From Haemaphysalis longicornis (lineage: Eukaryota; Arthropoda; Arachnida; Ixodida; Ixodidae), in contig CM023457.1 in NCBI GenBank assembly GCA_013339765.2, forward strand, positions 48,691,847-48,755,846: DNA of 64,000 nt, given 5' to 3'. The position numbers and the translations under genes are program-made. The first letter of the stretch is position 1, and each line of letters opens with the position of its first letter. The notes beneath the pieces are model-generated. The model ran no database searches. It was not told where the DNA came from and worked only from the letters and a program-made list of their open reading frames with translations. This document shows positions 54,445-64,000 of the stretch, one piece after another.

Positions 54445-54615
54445 CCCTTCGTTGCGGCTCGGTGGCTAACCCGGTTCTGCTGCTGAGCTCAAGGACAGGG
54501 GTTTGACTTCCGCCTTTTTTTGAGAACGAAAAGACCCCCAGGTGGTCTGAATCCGTACATCTTCACTACGGCGTGCCTCATAGACTAGGGGTAGTTTAGG
54601 GCCACACACTCAAGC
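54445..54615 (+). mobile_element. Ruka-type SINE, degenerate
   Basis: GCGGCTCGGTGGCTAACC (A box), GCTGCTGAGCTCAAGGACAG, GGGTTTGACTTCC (B box), CCCCCAGGTGGTCTGAAT and ACTACGGCGTGCCTCAT are in the right order. The middle of the body is deleted. Confidence 0.8.
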
Positions 54616-54811
54616 GCTATCTTCGGAGCAAGGCCTGTTCTAAGCAGAAGTTAATGAACGATTACTCATCTAGTGGGAAGTGCATTCTTTTCTCTTCTTA
54701 CGCAATAACCACTGTCGGCATGCTCCTGTTTCCACAAACAATGTGCGTTCTTATCTAACGCGTACAACAGACACTGCACCTTGCAAGGCCACTCGTAAAA
54801 CGTGCACAGAC

Positions 54812-54816
<5 letters not shown>

Positions 54817-54850
<34 letters not shown>

Positions 54851-54892
54851 AGGAGAGAGAGAGAGGGAGAAAGAGCGAGAAGGAGAGAAATG
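54817..54892. repeat. (GA)n microsatellite with G-rich interruption
   Basis: Perfect GA units run from 54819 to 54842, then GGGGGGGGAGG, then imperfect GAGA units. Confidence 0.93.
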
Positions 54893-56690
54893 TCTTTCTT
54901 CAGTATGGTTTAGTGAAAGTTCAGAAAAAGGGGATAAACAGACGTAGACCCAATGGGTTGAACGGGAATTCCTGGGCTCCAGAAACCACTTACGCTGACC
55001 TTGAGGTGACAAACTGTTCAGGGCAGCCTGTCATGTGTCGATATGGTGTAGATATGTAATGTTTGATTTGATCACTCCTAAACTTGGATATGACCATGTT
55101 TCGCAAAAGAGAGTGGGTGTTTGCCCGTATTTAGCATATCTTTAAGTTAATGTCGGACATCTCCTGCCAAACATCTTCGCCCATCTCCATTTGTGCATAT
55201 ATGTGTTGGTTTGTATCGTGAACAAAGTTTGCGATTTTTAAACGATGAGATTTCTGGGTGGCACGGGTAAAAATGGTGTTCTCAGGCGTAGGATGAGGAG
55301 ACGTTTTCTGTATTTTTCGGGGAGGCGAGTGGGGTAGTCGTGGTCAAAAGAGAGCACGGTATGCGAGTTCGAGTGGATCTTGGTCGGCTGCGTCGCTCCC
55401 TTCCAGACTTATCTGTCCGTGAGGTAATGTATTGTCAACTTTTATCATCATGGATTGGATAATGTTTCCCAGGCGTTTATGCACTCTGCCTGTAGCCAAG
55501 AGACTAACGGCCTATTGAGCGTGTGTAATTATGTTTAAGCATCAATTCGTTAGTTCTGTTGGGGTGATTGTAAAGAGGATTCAATTCCCTTGTGCGCGAA
55601 CGTAATGCCATTACAGTGATTTCCACGGTACTCAGTACAATAGTTGCCTCGGTATTTTCGAACATCCTGTCGTCGGCGTATACTGCTTTTTTCATGTGTT
55701 TGGAACCTTCCTCAACTTAATTTGATCCTGGCCTAATTGTCACCCGTCCTCGCGTAGGTTTGGATCTATGTCTTTCAGTAGATGGATCTGGGACATACCC
55801 GTCATGGAGCCCAGCCTTTTTTTCTGGAGGTGTGCCTATATTTTATAACATGACCAGTCCCCAATTTGTTTTTCCCAGACGCTCCTTTTGTGCCAGGAGA
55901 GTGGTCTCTGGTTTATTCAAAGGCATTATAAAGCACAGCTCATGGACCTATGCGGTGATTGTGAAAATAGGGCTGCTCTGTGTGCTGCCCTGATGATGAT
56001 TTTTGTTTCGCCTGTTTCAGTGCGGGTAAGTAGTTTCCCGTACTGCAGGCTGTACGATAGCCGGCTCAAGACCAAATGCTGCACAAGTTTTATCATTTAT
56101 TTTTCTCTCATTCGTGCACTTCCCCTGTGCAGGCGTTTTACAATGTTGTCTAAGAGTCAAAGATTTCCTGTATTTTTGCCATTGTGAGATCGCCTCTGCC
56201 GCTTCTCTGTAAAGCCATGCCAAGGGTTCATAGGGGACTTTTTCTCGGATCACATCTACACCGATTTATTTGGTTTTTTTTTAATTTACCGCGTGGCGCC
56301 ATGCGTCGTTCACCAGAGAGAGCTTTTGTCGGGGACACTTCCGCGAAATCTGTTAGGTTATTTTCAAATTGCTGCAATTATACGCAGTACAATCGTTTTT
56401 GTTTCTCGTTGGGACCAATTTTAGCTCGTGGTTGGTTACCCAGCAGGCTTTTCTTGGTTTTTGAGACTCCGGAGTTAATGCATTACCCATTTTAAGCTAA
56501 GGGGACACATTATTATATCCACAAGACGTGTAAAATGAACTTCAGTGCGCAGGCGCAGCGCCTGGTCAAATCGGGTATATTTTCTTTTGCTTCGGCTGCA
56601 GTATGACTGTGCTCCTTTCCATCATTTAATTGCTGCTGGTCGCCATTCCCGATTCCGGAAAGCCATCGTATCTGGTTGTCTCAGTTGCAG
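54893..56690 (-). other. Decayed coding-like sequence of unknown origin
   Basis: Translated on the minus strand, the stretch gives several short protein-like blocks broken by stops. It is likely an old mobile element. I could not identify an RT, integrase, transposase or gag motif, so I leave it unassigned. No repeat partner exists in this window. Confidence 0.3.
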
Positions 56691-56699
56691 TTTCTGTTA

Positions 56700-57350
56700 G
56701 CACTGGTGACGTACCTCTGCGGACGCTTGGTGGGCATGGCTGATAGCGGACGGCTAGCAGGCACGGCAAAATCGAAAGATGCGCCTAATAACGCTGGCGC
56801 GTTAAAACAGAAAGGGGGAGCCTTCCTCAGTCCAGATAGCCGCGAACTGTCACCGCTGCTCGGACCCGTGAGCTCAAATTTCTTTTAACTTTAGGCCACG
56901 AGCTGGTCTGTTCCCACTCCCACTGCTTCGAGGACGAGGCAAGAAGGGGCGCTGAATCCTAGGGGCATTCCCATACAAGATGATAGTATGCGGTGCAAAG
57001 AGCCTGGCAAGAAGGGCCGCAGTACGGGTATTTTATAGAAAAGATGTGGTATAGAATGGGAGTGTCAAAGCATGGTTGGGTCTGTAGTACGCGCCAATGG
57101 CGGGCTTCATGAGCGTGCATAGACGGGTGAGGTACGCCCATGGAGGATAGTGGTGGTGGCTGCCTAGGTAGTGGCAGAGAATTTGAGCACGGCAAGCAGG
57201 AACGGGTGGAAGGAGGGTGAGTACGGCCGAGTCGTACGCCATCGATGGAGGGATGAAATCAGAAAATTCTGGGGGGAAAATAGGCTTGCTCATCGCAAGA
57301 GAGTAAACGCTCGAGGAGCATCGCCCTAAAGAGGGTACAAAACACAATAA
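56700..57350 (-). mobile_element. LINE C-terminal fragment
   Basis: The minus strand gives HPSMHAHEARHWRVLQTQPC, then a TPILYHIFS block, then ALCTAYYHLVWECP. This is the Cys/His tail pattern (YHLVWECP) of RNase H-type LINEs, as at 524-742 and 15468-15960. Internal duplication or shift obscures it. The start shares GGAGGGATGAAATCAGAAA with 37255. Confidence 0.6.
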
Positions 57351-57583
57351 TCAGGGTGATGATCATGGTACAACATACTCCGTAATTTGACATCAATGCC
57401 GGCTTACTTTTCAAAAACGCAGTGTTTACAGTTTCATCCGAGCACTCACTCCAGCTCAGCGCTTCAGCAATGGTTAGTGTGCCATCCTACGACATTCAAA
57501 TACTTAAAGACAGCGCTCAGGCAGGCCAGAGCGCCTGCCGTTGGGGTGTAGAGGTATCCCCTTATCCTTTTCGTTACTAAGGG

Positions 57584-58035
57584 CACCCGCCGCGGTGGCT
57601 CAGTGGCTAAAGCGTTGTGCTGCTGGGCCCAAGGACACGGGTTTGATTTTCGGCAGCACCGGCCGCTTTTGATTGTGGGGTTTAACGCGCCGACGCAGCG
57701 GAGGCGATGAGATGCGCCGTAGTGGAGGGCTCCGGATTAATTTTGACCACCTGGGGATCTTTAACGTGCGCAGAAATCTCGTGCACATGGGTGTTTTTGC
57801 TTTTCGCCTCCATCAGAAAAGCGGCCGCCGCGGCCGGGAATCGAACCCGCGACCTCGTGCTCAGCAGCGCTACGCCTTATCCACTGAGCCACGGCTGCGG
57901 GTCGGTGGCCGCTTTTCTGGTGGAGGCGAAAAGCGAAAACGCCCGTGTGTTCCGACATTTCGGTGCACGTTAAAATTAATCCGGAGCCCTCCACTACGGC
58001 GTGCCTCATCGCCTGTGTGACGCAGGCGCGTTAAA
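57584..58035 (+). mobile_element. Ruka-type SINE split by a second Ruka
   Basis: The outer plus-strand copy has its head at 57585-57670 (CACCCGCCGCGGTGGCTCAG, GGGTTTGATTTTCGG). Its body resumes at 57907 (GGTGGAGGCGAAAAGCG, GGAGCCCTCCACTACGGC, GGCGCGTTAAAC). It ends in AATCAATCAATC. The break is filled by an inverted Ruka at 57671-57906. Confidence 0.92.
57671..57906 (-). mobile_element. Ruka-type SINE inserted into another Ruka, 10-bp target duplication
   Basis: On the minus strand it is a full copy: head CCGCAGCCGTGGCTCAGTGG, B box GGGTTCGATTCCCGG, body and tail GGCGCGTTAAACCCC. GGCCGCTTTT is duplicated exactly at 57661-57670 and 57907-57916. This is direct evidence of SINE retrotransposition. 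Confidence 0.95.
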
Positions 58036-58115
58036 CATAATAATCAATCAATCAATTCTTACTAAGGACAGTGCCTCGCCTCGTGCTCTTGCCTTCATTA
58101 TTTTTTGGCCGTGTG

Positions 58116-58477
58116 TAGAGTGCCGTCCGACGGAATTATAACCACTCCACTATATCGACGTCCACCGGCGTTTTCTAACAAAATTGCCGCGTCTGGCACT
58201 ACATCGCTCTAGATAATGTAAAGCTAGGCAACCTAACCTAAACATAACATGAGTTAAAGCACTCAAAGAAATCACTTAAAACACCAAAAATAACCTAAGC
58301 CATAAAAATTATAGTTCAATTTAAAGATAAAAAATAAATAACCGAGGCAAAAATAGGTCTCGAACTACCGTCCTTGGTATCAAGAAGCTAAGACGTATCC
58401 TCTACACTACAACGACAGACGCTTCGGCCTGCGATAGCCTAGTCTTAAGTATTTGAGCGTCGTCGGACGGCACTCTA
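58116..58477. mobile_element. TIR element (TAGAGTGCCGTCCGACG ends), with a tRNA-like unit
   Basis: The perfect 17-bp inverted ends TAGAGTGCCGTCCGACG (58116-58132) and CGTCGGACGGCACTCTA bound a 362-bp element. The minus strand at 58360-58430 holds TAGTGTAGAGGATACG and GTAGTTCGAGACC, which are A- and B-box-like. The related element is adjacent (58499-58755), and an old relative lies at 2838-3182. Confidence 0.8.
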
Positions 58478-58498
58478 GCCATGCCTGCAGCGATCAGC

Positions 58499-58755
58499 TA
58501 GAGTGCCGTCGGACGACACTCTAGACACTGCGTTATATTTTACACCTTAAGTTTTAATTATATTTTTCATCGCTTAATAAAATTTTCTGTATTTAAGTGA
58601 TTTTTTTTGTTCGTTGGGTTATGTTATGCTAGTTTAAATTAAGGTACGCTAATGCAGGAATAGGTAGTGCCAGATGCGCCATTTGCTTCATCACAATGCC
58701 GATGGAAGTCGCTATAGTGAAGTGCTTGTAGTACCGTCGGATGGCAATCTAGACA
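58499..58755. mobile_element. Second TIR element of the same family
   Basis: It starts TAGAGTGCCGTCGGACG and ends CCGTCGGATGGCAATCTAG, imperfect inverted ends. The interior resembles 2900-3160 (GGTTATGTTATGCTAG). It lies only 20 bases after the first, so the neighbouring ends form a strong palindrome (58459-58517). Confidence 0.7.
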
Positions 58756-59868
58756 CTGCCTTTCGGAAGTAGTCGTTGAGCATACAAATATTTGAAATTA
58801 GTTCGAACCATAGGGTTTCATACTAATTCATTAGTATGAACTCTATGGTTCGAACACTACGCAAATTGCATTCAAGTTTGAGATTTAATTGACGGAACTA
58901 ATCGGTAGTGCACTCTAACTGCACACCTCGCACTTTGCAGCTTTTGATTTAAGACGGGTTGCAACTGCCCACAACCCACAGGCTAACGATGGTAGGTTTC
59001 TTGTGCGTGAAAGCATATTTATCCAGCTCTGAAGTGCCGTGCACATTACGCTCGAGCATTACGTAACACGAAAGAAATGCAGAAACAACCGTGTGGGAAC
59101 AGAGACCGCTGTCTGGCTTCTGTAAATGGCAAATTTATTTCAATGACCTCTACTCTGCCGCTCTGCTCACATGTGGTGCATAAAATGGTGTCAGCGGCAC
59201 AGTAACACAGCCCTCATTTTTAACGGATGCCGGATGCCAGTCAGTCCGGATGCCAGTCCCGCCAGACGCACCAGGCTCGCGCGCCTTTTCGCAAAAGAAG
59301 CCAGCTCAACTGAAGACTGACAGTACATCCGCCTCAGTGACAACTCGTTGGAAAGTGCAATCTCCATACCTTGCTTTCAGGTTTAATTTAAACTTCTCAC
59401 TTCAGACGTACGCGGGCTGCACTCGATCCACCAAAACAGGCGTCTGAGGCTGAAATATAGGTAAGATTGTTAATTGTGGTGATGTTTTGCGTGCGGTGTG
59501 CCTTTAGAAATGTATTTCGGCAGTTTAGGTGCAAGAGTGGGATATCTGGCCGAGTTTGGGTGGTTTTAATCATTACGATATATTTGTCACTGGAGGCAAC
59601 GTCAGCATTAATCTATCTATTGTTCATTTGAAACATCGCCATTTCTGGAAATAGAATGGGGGTGGAAAAGTAAAAATAATTTGCAGGTAATGCAATTTCA
59701 AGTGGAAAACACAAAACAAAAGCACTAATAAAAAGCTACAAGTGTGATGGATGTCAATTTAAGAAATGAATAAAACCAGCCACAGCCAAGAGAGAGCGAG
59801 AGAGAAAATGTCATTTTGCTTGCATACAGGTGGCGAAAGCAGCACCCGAGGTACAAAACATCGCCGGC
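58756..59868 (+). repeat. Segment duplicated from/with 39180-40310
   Basis: It aligns in order with 39180-40310. It includes an exact insertion at 58809-58847 relative to that copy. No gene is present. The minus-strand open frame seen in the other copy is not kept here. Confidence 0.7.
58801..58855. repeat. 39-bp hairpin insertion with 8-bp target duplication
   Basis: GTTCGAAC is duplicated at 58801-58808 and 58848-58855. The insert is a hairpin: CATAGGGTTTCATACTAAT, TC, ATTAGTATGAACTCTATG, with one mismatch and one extra base. The paralogous site at 39204-39240 has the same length as this locus minus the insert and one duplicate. Confidence 0.88.
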
Positions 59869-59908
59869 AAAGCACCATATACGACGTATACGTCGTATAT
59901 GGTGCTTT
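59869..59908. repeat. Perfect 40-bp palindrome
   Basis: The half AAAGCACCATATACGACGTA (59869-59888) is followed at once by its exact reverse complement (59889-59908), with no loop. Confidence 0.97.
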
Positions 59909-60559
59909 AAAACTTGCGCCGTATATATCGCAGGGCACTGAAGGATCGTTAGAACGACGCAGGCAACGCGGGGACCCTGGGGAAAAAACCACAAGTTTGA
60001 AAACTTCATCAAAACGTACTTTCCCTTTTTGAGCTTGATTCTTCAGTAATACATGAACGCTTTGGATAGAGTCCCACTTGCTGCTTACAAATGACGGCAG
60101 CATATAGCAAGACGGAAGGCACGAAAATCGGAGGTGCAACCAAGTTCCTCTTCCGAACCTGCGGCAGAGGGAGGCTTACCCTCGGCCGCATCAGTCACGT
60201 TTCCTTCTAGGTGAACTGGCTGATCGATTCCAGGCTAAAGGCCAACTGCACTCAAATTTCACCCCGGCCAAATTTATTTTTAATGCGTAGTGTGTACTCC
60301 CAAATCAGCTGTGACACGAGTGGTAGCCCGTGAAACACCTCCTTAATCAGTCAGAAGCGTTTAAAAAAGCTCCGCCGCAGACCACCCTGCACCTGCCGGC
60401 GGATCGCGTAAACAGCCATGACGCGCCTGTGACGTTCCAGCCGACAGGGGCTTGTTCCTTTGGCCAGCCACGCAGCTGGAGAACCGGTCGAGCTCTGTTG
60501 CGCGCGCTTCACCCATCTGCTGCCCGTGCGCGCGTAGAGCTTGCGCGCAGACTTTCTCC
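59909..60559. other. No recognisable feature
   Basis: No gene or repeat partner was found. Confidence 0.4.
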
Positions 60560-60609
60560 CGAGCGGTCATGGAGGAAAGAAAAGGTATTCTTTCCTCCAT
60601 GCGAGCGGT
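60560..60609. repeat. 34-bp hairpin insertion with 8-bp target duplication
   Basis: The arms CATGGAGGAAAGAA (60568-60581) and TTCTTTCCTCCATG (60588-60601) are perfect inverted repeats around AAGGTA. CGAGCGGT flanks both sides (60560-60567 and 60602-60609). Confidence 0.93.
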
Positions 60610-61052
60610 TGACCATCCGGCTGCTTACTGGATTGCTGCAACGTCACTGCTATAGCCGCGCTCTCGTCGGTTTCGGTTTCAAAATCGCCGATTTTCGCTC
60701 ACCGCTTGCGGCGTTCACGCGCGTATTTCAGCTGCTGTATTTTGCATGTTGCTTTCTTTTTATGCAGACAGAGTATTGAGCAGCTCAAAGTAACCCCTCC
60801 TCAGCGCATATTTCCAGTCTAACGACGCTGTTGAATTAGGGCGGCTTGTGGATTCCACTCTCTTTGGTGGGCTTTCTTTTTTTAGTTTTTAAAGGAATTT
60901 AAGATTTAGCTGATTTGCTTTGGCTGACGCCAAATGTTATTGAAGGCATCATCACTTCGCAGATTTCTCAGCGTTAATTGGAGAACATTGACCGACTTGC
61001 TTGCTGAAGCGGCAGAGCAAATGGATCGCTGAAGTGCACGGGCGAATTTCTC
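60610..61052. other. No recognisable feature
   Basis: Nothing supported. The hAT-type pseudogene begins after this on the minus strand. Confidence 0.4.
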
Positions 61053-62300
61053 TCACGCACCGAAGACCTTGATCGAAGAAATCAAATAAAACATTGTCTC
61101 AAACCGGTGCAGGCGTTTTAAATAGTCGTGTAATGCAACGAGGCCATCGTCTCGAATAGTAGACTTCTGTTTAAGGATCCCCGCAAGAGTGATCTGCACC
61201 CGATCATCATTATCCAAGAACCTCGACATAGAGTTCACACGTACGTACCAACGGGTTGGGCACAGAGGCAATAATATATTCACCGGCATGTCCATCTGGC
61301 ATTCTGACGGGCATGGCGCTGACACAATACGAGCGTGCACTGACTTTATCTTTGCCAAATTCAGGATCGTGTTGGACACGTCTTTCACAATCGTTAATGC
61401 GGCACAAATGACTTCAGGGCTGCGGCCCGGCTCCTGAAAGGCAGGGTCGAGGCAATTATTACAACAGTGAACATACGTTGATTTCAGCTGATAATCCTTT
61501 ATTATCTTTCGTACACCACTAAACTGCCCAGACATGCTGGCTGCACCATTAAAACAATGTTCCCGCAAATTTTGGAAGTCAAGTTACAGCCTTATATGGA
61601 CGTCTTTGATCGTTGAAAATAATGGTGCTGCTATGGTGTCAGGTGGGTTGTACATGGCAAAGAACGCTTCATGCACACTACGTGTGTCGGGAGAAACATA
61701 CATTATGCACACTGAAAACTGTTCTTGGCCTGACGTTTGAGTCGCGAAGACTGTCGTGATGGCGTAGATAGGTAGGTGATTAGATCGTTCGGTCTAAAAG
61801 CATTCGGGGACACTGCTGTGTGCCATTATTTTGACTATTTCATTCTGCACGTCACCACGAAGCCATCTGCCCCGTATGTTCACCCTGGTTCTTAATGAGG
61901 GGACATCTCTTTCTTCCAGAAGCTGCACGAGATCTCCGTTGCCTGCAGGGTGGCCGCGAATACACAAACCACTTCGAGCAAGGAAGCGCCACGACCTTAG
62001 AATAGGCCGTAAAGCCGCGCGATTGCCTTGTTGCTGCTGAAGGCTCTGCTTCAAGATGATTGCTGCTGTGGATGTCCCTTTCTTATGTAGGATAATATGG
62101 CGTGTCGAGTGTCTGTGGTGTTCCCTCTTCTCGAGAGTTATGAAATTGTGAGGTCCCTTGGGCCAGTTTCAAAAACCCGTCTTCACAGCATCTGTGTGGA
62201 CACCATGGAGAGACTTGAAGCCTTCATTTCAAATACCATCGCACAGTGAAAACGGAAAACACGGTCGTGCTTCTCATTGTAACGAAGCTACTGAACCTCA
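61053..62300 (-). pseudogene. hAT-type transposase (DUF4371 / TTF-domain family) pseudogene
   Basis: On the minus strand the order is as follows. A TTF-type zinc-finger remnant (GF.NWPKGPHNF, then REHHRHS near 62120-62180) comes first. The DUF4371 region follows (LRSWRFLARSGLCIRGHPAG, then DVQNEIVKIMAHSS, 62054-61794). Next are EQFSVCIMYVS and DTIAAPLFSTIKDVHIRL, then LREHCFNGAASMSGQFSGVR and a YVHCCNNCLDPAF block. The final block is CPTRWYVRVNSMSRFLDNDD, ending near 61053. A stop interrupts the frame near 61583 and frames shift elsewhere, so it is inactive. Domesticated host relatives of this family exist, but the breaks argue against one here. Confidence 0.85.
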
Positions 62301-62984
62301 AAAACAACAATGACTGCAAATTCTGCTGCCAGTTTTGGGGAACTTGACTGAAGTTCCTGGATGAAATTTCGTTTCAATTCTACAAATAGAATCAGGAGAA
62401 CTATTCCTTTCCTCTACAAAGCCAAGAGTGGTCCATGGACATGTCACACGGCAACGTTACGTCAGGGACAGTGCAGCTGTCTGAAGTCCGGCGCTTGGCG
62501 TTGCTGACATAACTGGCGTCCATCGGCGCATACAGGCAGAAGCCACATCGATATGCGGCATAGTGCATTTCGCGCCGGGGACGCCAGCCTCGTCAGCCAG
62601 AATCTGCATCATCTGCGTCTCGACAAGGCTATCTCGCTTTTCTGTCATGCAGGAAACCAAATTTGCGCATGCGTCAAGGCAGTGCGGTACGGCCAGCTAC
62701 TTCGAAGGCATGGAGGTATGAAAGGGCCGGGCCCCGCGTTACCGTGAGTGTATATAGTTTGCCGCCGTTACACGATTCGCTCTATGTGGCGTTATGCAGC
62801 CCTTGGGGAACCGTCTCTAAAATGTTGTCTGGCTGACCCGCGGCAAGCGTGTGGCTAGCCGGGGGTAAGCGCAGAGGTAGTAGGCGCGACAGCTGCGATT
62901 TGAAGTGAATTTCGCCTGTTCCTTAAGTCCTTCTGGGAATAAACCAACTTTCCTAGGACTGTCTGAGGCTTAGTGAAAGTTTAT
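62301..62984. other. No certain feature
   Basis: It may include the 5' flank of the transposase relic. Short frames on both strands (for example 62457-62660 minus) show no recognised domain. Confidence 0.35.
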
Positions 62985-63125
62985 TGATTGTAGGGTTTAA
63001 CGCGCCGACGCATCCCAGGCGATGAGGCGTGCCGTAGTGGAGGGTTGCGGATTAATTTTGACCTCCTGGGTATATTTAACGGGCGCCGAAATCTCGTACC
63101 CACGGGCGTTTTTGCTTTTCGCCTT
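62985..63125 (-). mobile_element. Ruka-type SINE body, head lost
   Basis: The minus strand gives AGGCGAAAAGCAAAAACGCC, then CCGCAACCCTCCACTACGG, then GGCGCGTTAAACCC. The tRNA head is absent. Confidence 0.85.
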
Positions 63126-63170
63126 AGGGAAAGTTTACAGGTGCCATTTGACCGGGGGAGTCATACTCGT

Positions 63171-63186
63171 CCCCCCCCCCCCCCCC
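63171..63186. repeat. Poly-C run (16)
   Basis: Sixteen consecutive C. Runs of this length are prone to sequencing error. Confidence 0.95.
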
Positions 63187-63254
63187 ATTTGTACATTAGG
63201 GGGAGTCGTTACTTTCTCCGCACCCACTCTTCCGACACCCCTGAACGCGGGTTA

Positions 63255-63950
63255 GTAACAGGTCTTCTAATAGAGCTCTTCGATCTCCTGGGGGTGTGAC
63301 CCATGCTTCCCAGCGAGAATAGTGCTCTGCGGCGGGAGAGTATGACGGGCGAGGGGATTGGAGTCAGCAAATGCGGATAACGCCCAACTGCCAACGAGGG
63401 TATGCAAAGTGAATGTTGCGTACATGTATCATTTTTCCGACGTTTGCAGTTTGTTACCGTTCACCCCCCCCCCCCCCCCCCTACGCACACACAAGCTGGC
63501 CTTAGTGATGCCATTTGACATCCACTTCCGGAGTCGCTTTAGCGCAGGCGTCCCCAGCTGCTAATAAATGGAACGAGACGTCCGACCTGGCCATAAGGAT
63601 GGCGACCTTTTCTATAAGCACGCGACAGAGTGTCACCTTCGGCACTTCCGTCCTCCGCCGGTCCGCTGTTATTGTGGCGCCAACTGTTCGTTTCCTGTTC
63701 TCATACAGCCACTCTGTCGCACTATTGCTTCCGATGCGGCGAGCAACACTAATTCGCAACATATATCGGCAACCATGCCAGTGGCATGGGCGCGTGGGCC
63801 TCTGAAGTAAACTTAGGCGTCTGGTTCGGGGCCTCACTAAGCGCGCTCCTCTGGGCGCGCCCCTCGGAGATAACCTCTGGCGGTGATCTTAAAACAACAT
63901 AACCTTAAGAAGTGTTATCAACCTGGCCAAGTTAAGCCAATCTTGCACCC
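63255..63950 (+). repeat. Second copy of the repeat/duplicated block at 43670-45420
   Basis: The shared anchors are GGCGGGAGAGTATGA, CAGTTTGTTACCG, CACTTCCGGAGTCGCT, GTCCCCAGCTGCTAATA and CCTGGCCAAGTTA, all in the same order and strand. An 18-base poly-C run is at 63464-63481. It has no supported gene. Confidence 0.65.
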
Positions 63951-64000
63951 CTCCGTCTAACGACGACGATGGTTGAACGCGAAACAATCTTTGGATGGAT

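Noticed and set aside
54680..55059. Arg/Glu-rich protein frames on both strands
   Set aside because: They arise from translating the (GA)n microsatellite.

Overview
This is a eukaryotic, repeat-rich genomic window, most probably from a hard tick (Ixodidae). The genes are split into short exons with GT..AG introns. The spaces between exons hold many copies of a tRNA-headed SINE of the ixodid Ruka type, decayed non-LTR retrotransposons and small terminal-inverted-repeat elements. I see no operons, ribosome binding sites, rRNA, CRISPR array or intact free-standing single-exon gene. The organism call rests on family recognition, not on a search.

The only real host genes I can support are three tandem, same-strand (+) copies of a regucalcin / SMP-30 / gluconolactonase-family gene, called A, B and C here. 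Each has the same five-exon structure with phase-1 introns. Copy A (2274-7720) lacks exon 1 in this window and has a scrambled end to its last exon. Copy B (15081-32498) is complete: 906 nt of coding sequence, 301 residues. It is spread over 17 kb because its introns are full of mobile elements. Copy C (48175-53779) is compact and more diverged, with an apparent one-base frame problem at the exon 2 acceptor. The metal and substrate residues of the family lie in GEGPHWD, the RINDGK or RLNDGK segment, SNGITW and PDGMT. Each of these motifs is intact wherever its exon is present.

Layout: 1-2273, LINE tail and dispersed repeats. 2274-7720, copy A. 7800-14600, Ruka SINE, 3' flank shared with copy B, LINE tail, microsatellites. 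14600-32498, promoter-like region and copy B, with an RNase H-bearing LINE in intron 1, an endonuclease/RT LINE plus a large inverted repeat in intron 3, and a TIR element in intron 4. 32500-47450, CR1/L2-like LINE remnants, the duplicated 3' flank with nested MITEs, a twin-primed LINE with an inverted 5' half, and other repeats. 47450-53779, upstream region and copy C. 53780-64000, simple repeats, SINE-in-SINE, TIR elements, a hAT-type (DUF4371-like) transposase pseudogene and more dispersed repeats.

Copies A and B align through introns and 3' flank, so they are a recent segmental duplication. The blocks 39.05-45.4 kb and 57.3-63.95 kb are also collinear, which suggests the B-C spacing arose from another duplication step. 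The paralogues act as built-in empty-site controls. They expose insertions with target-site duplications, including an unusual set of 30-41 bp hairpin insertions with unrelated stems and 7-8 bp target duplications. That set is the most novel signal I found.
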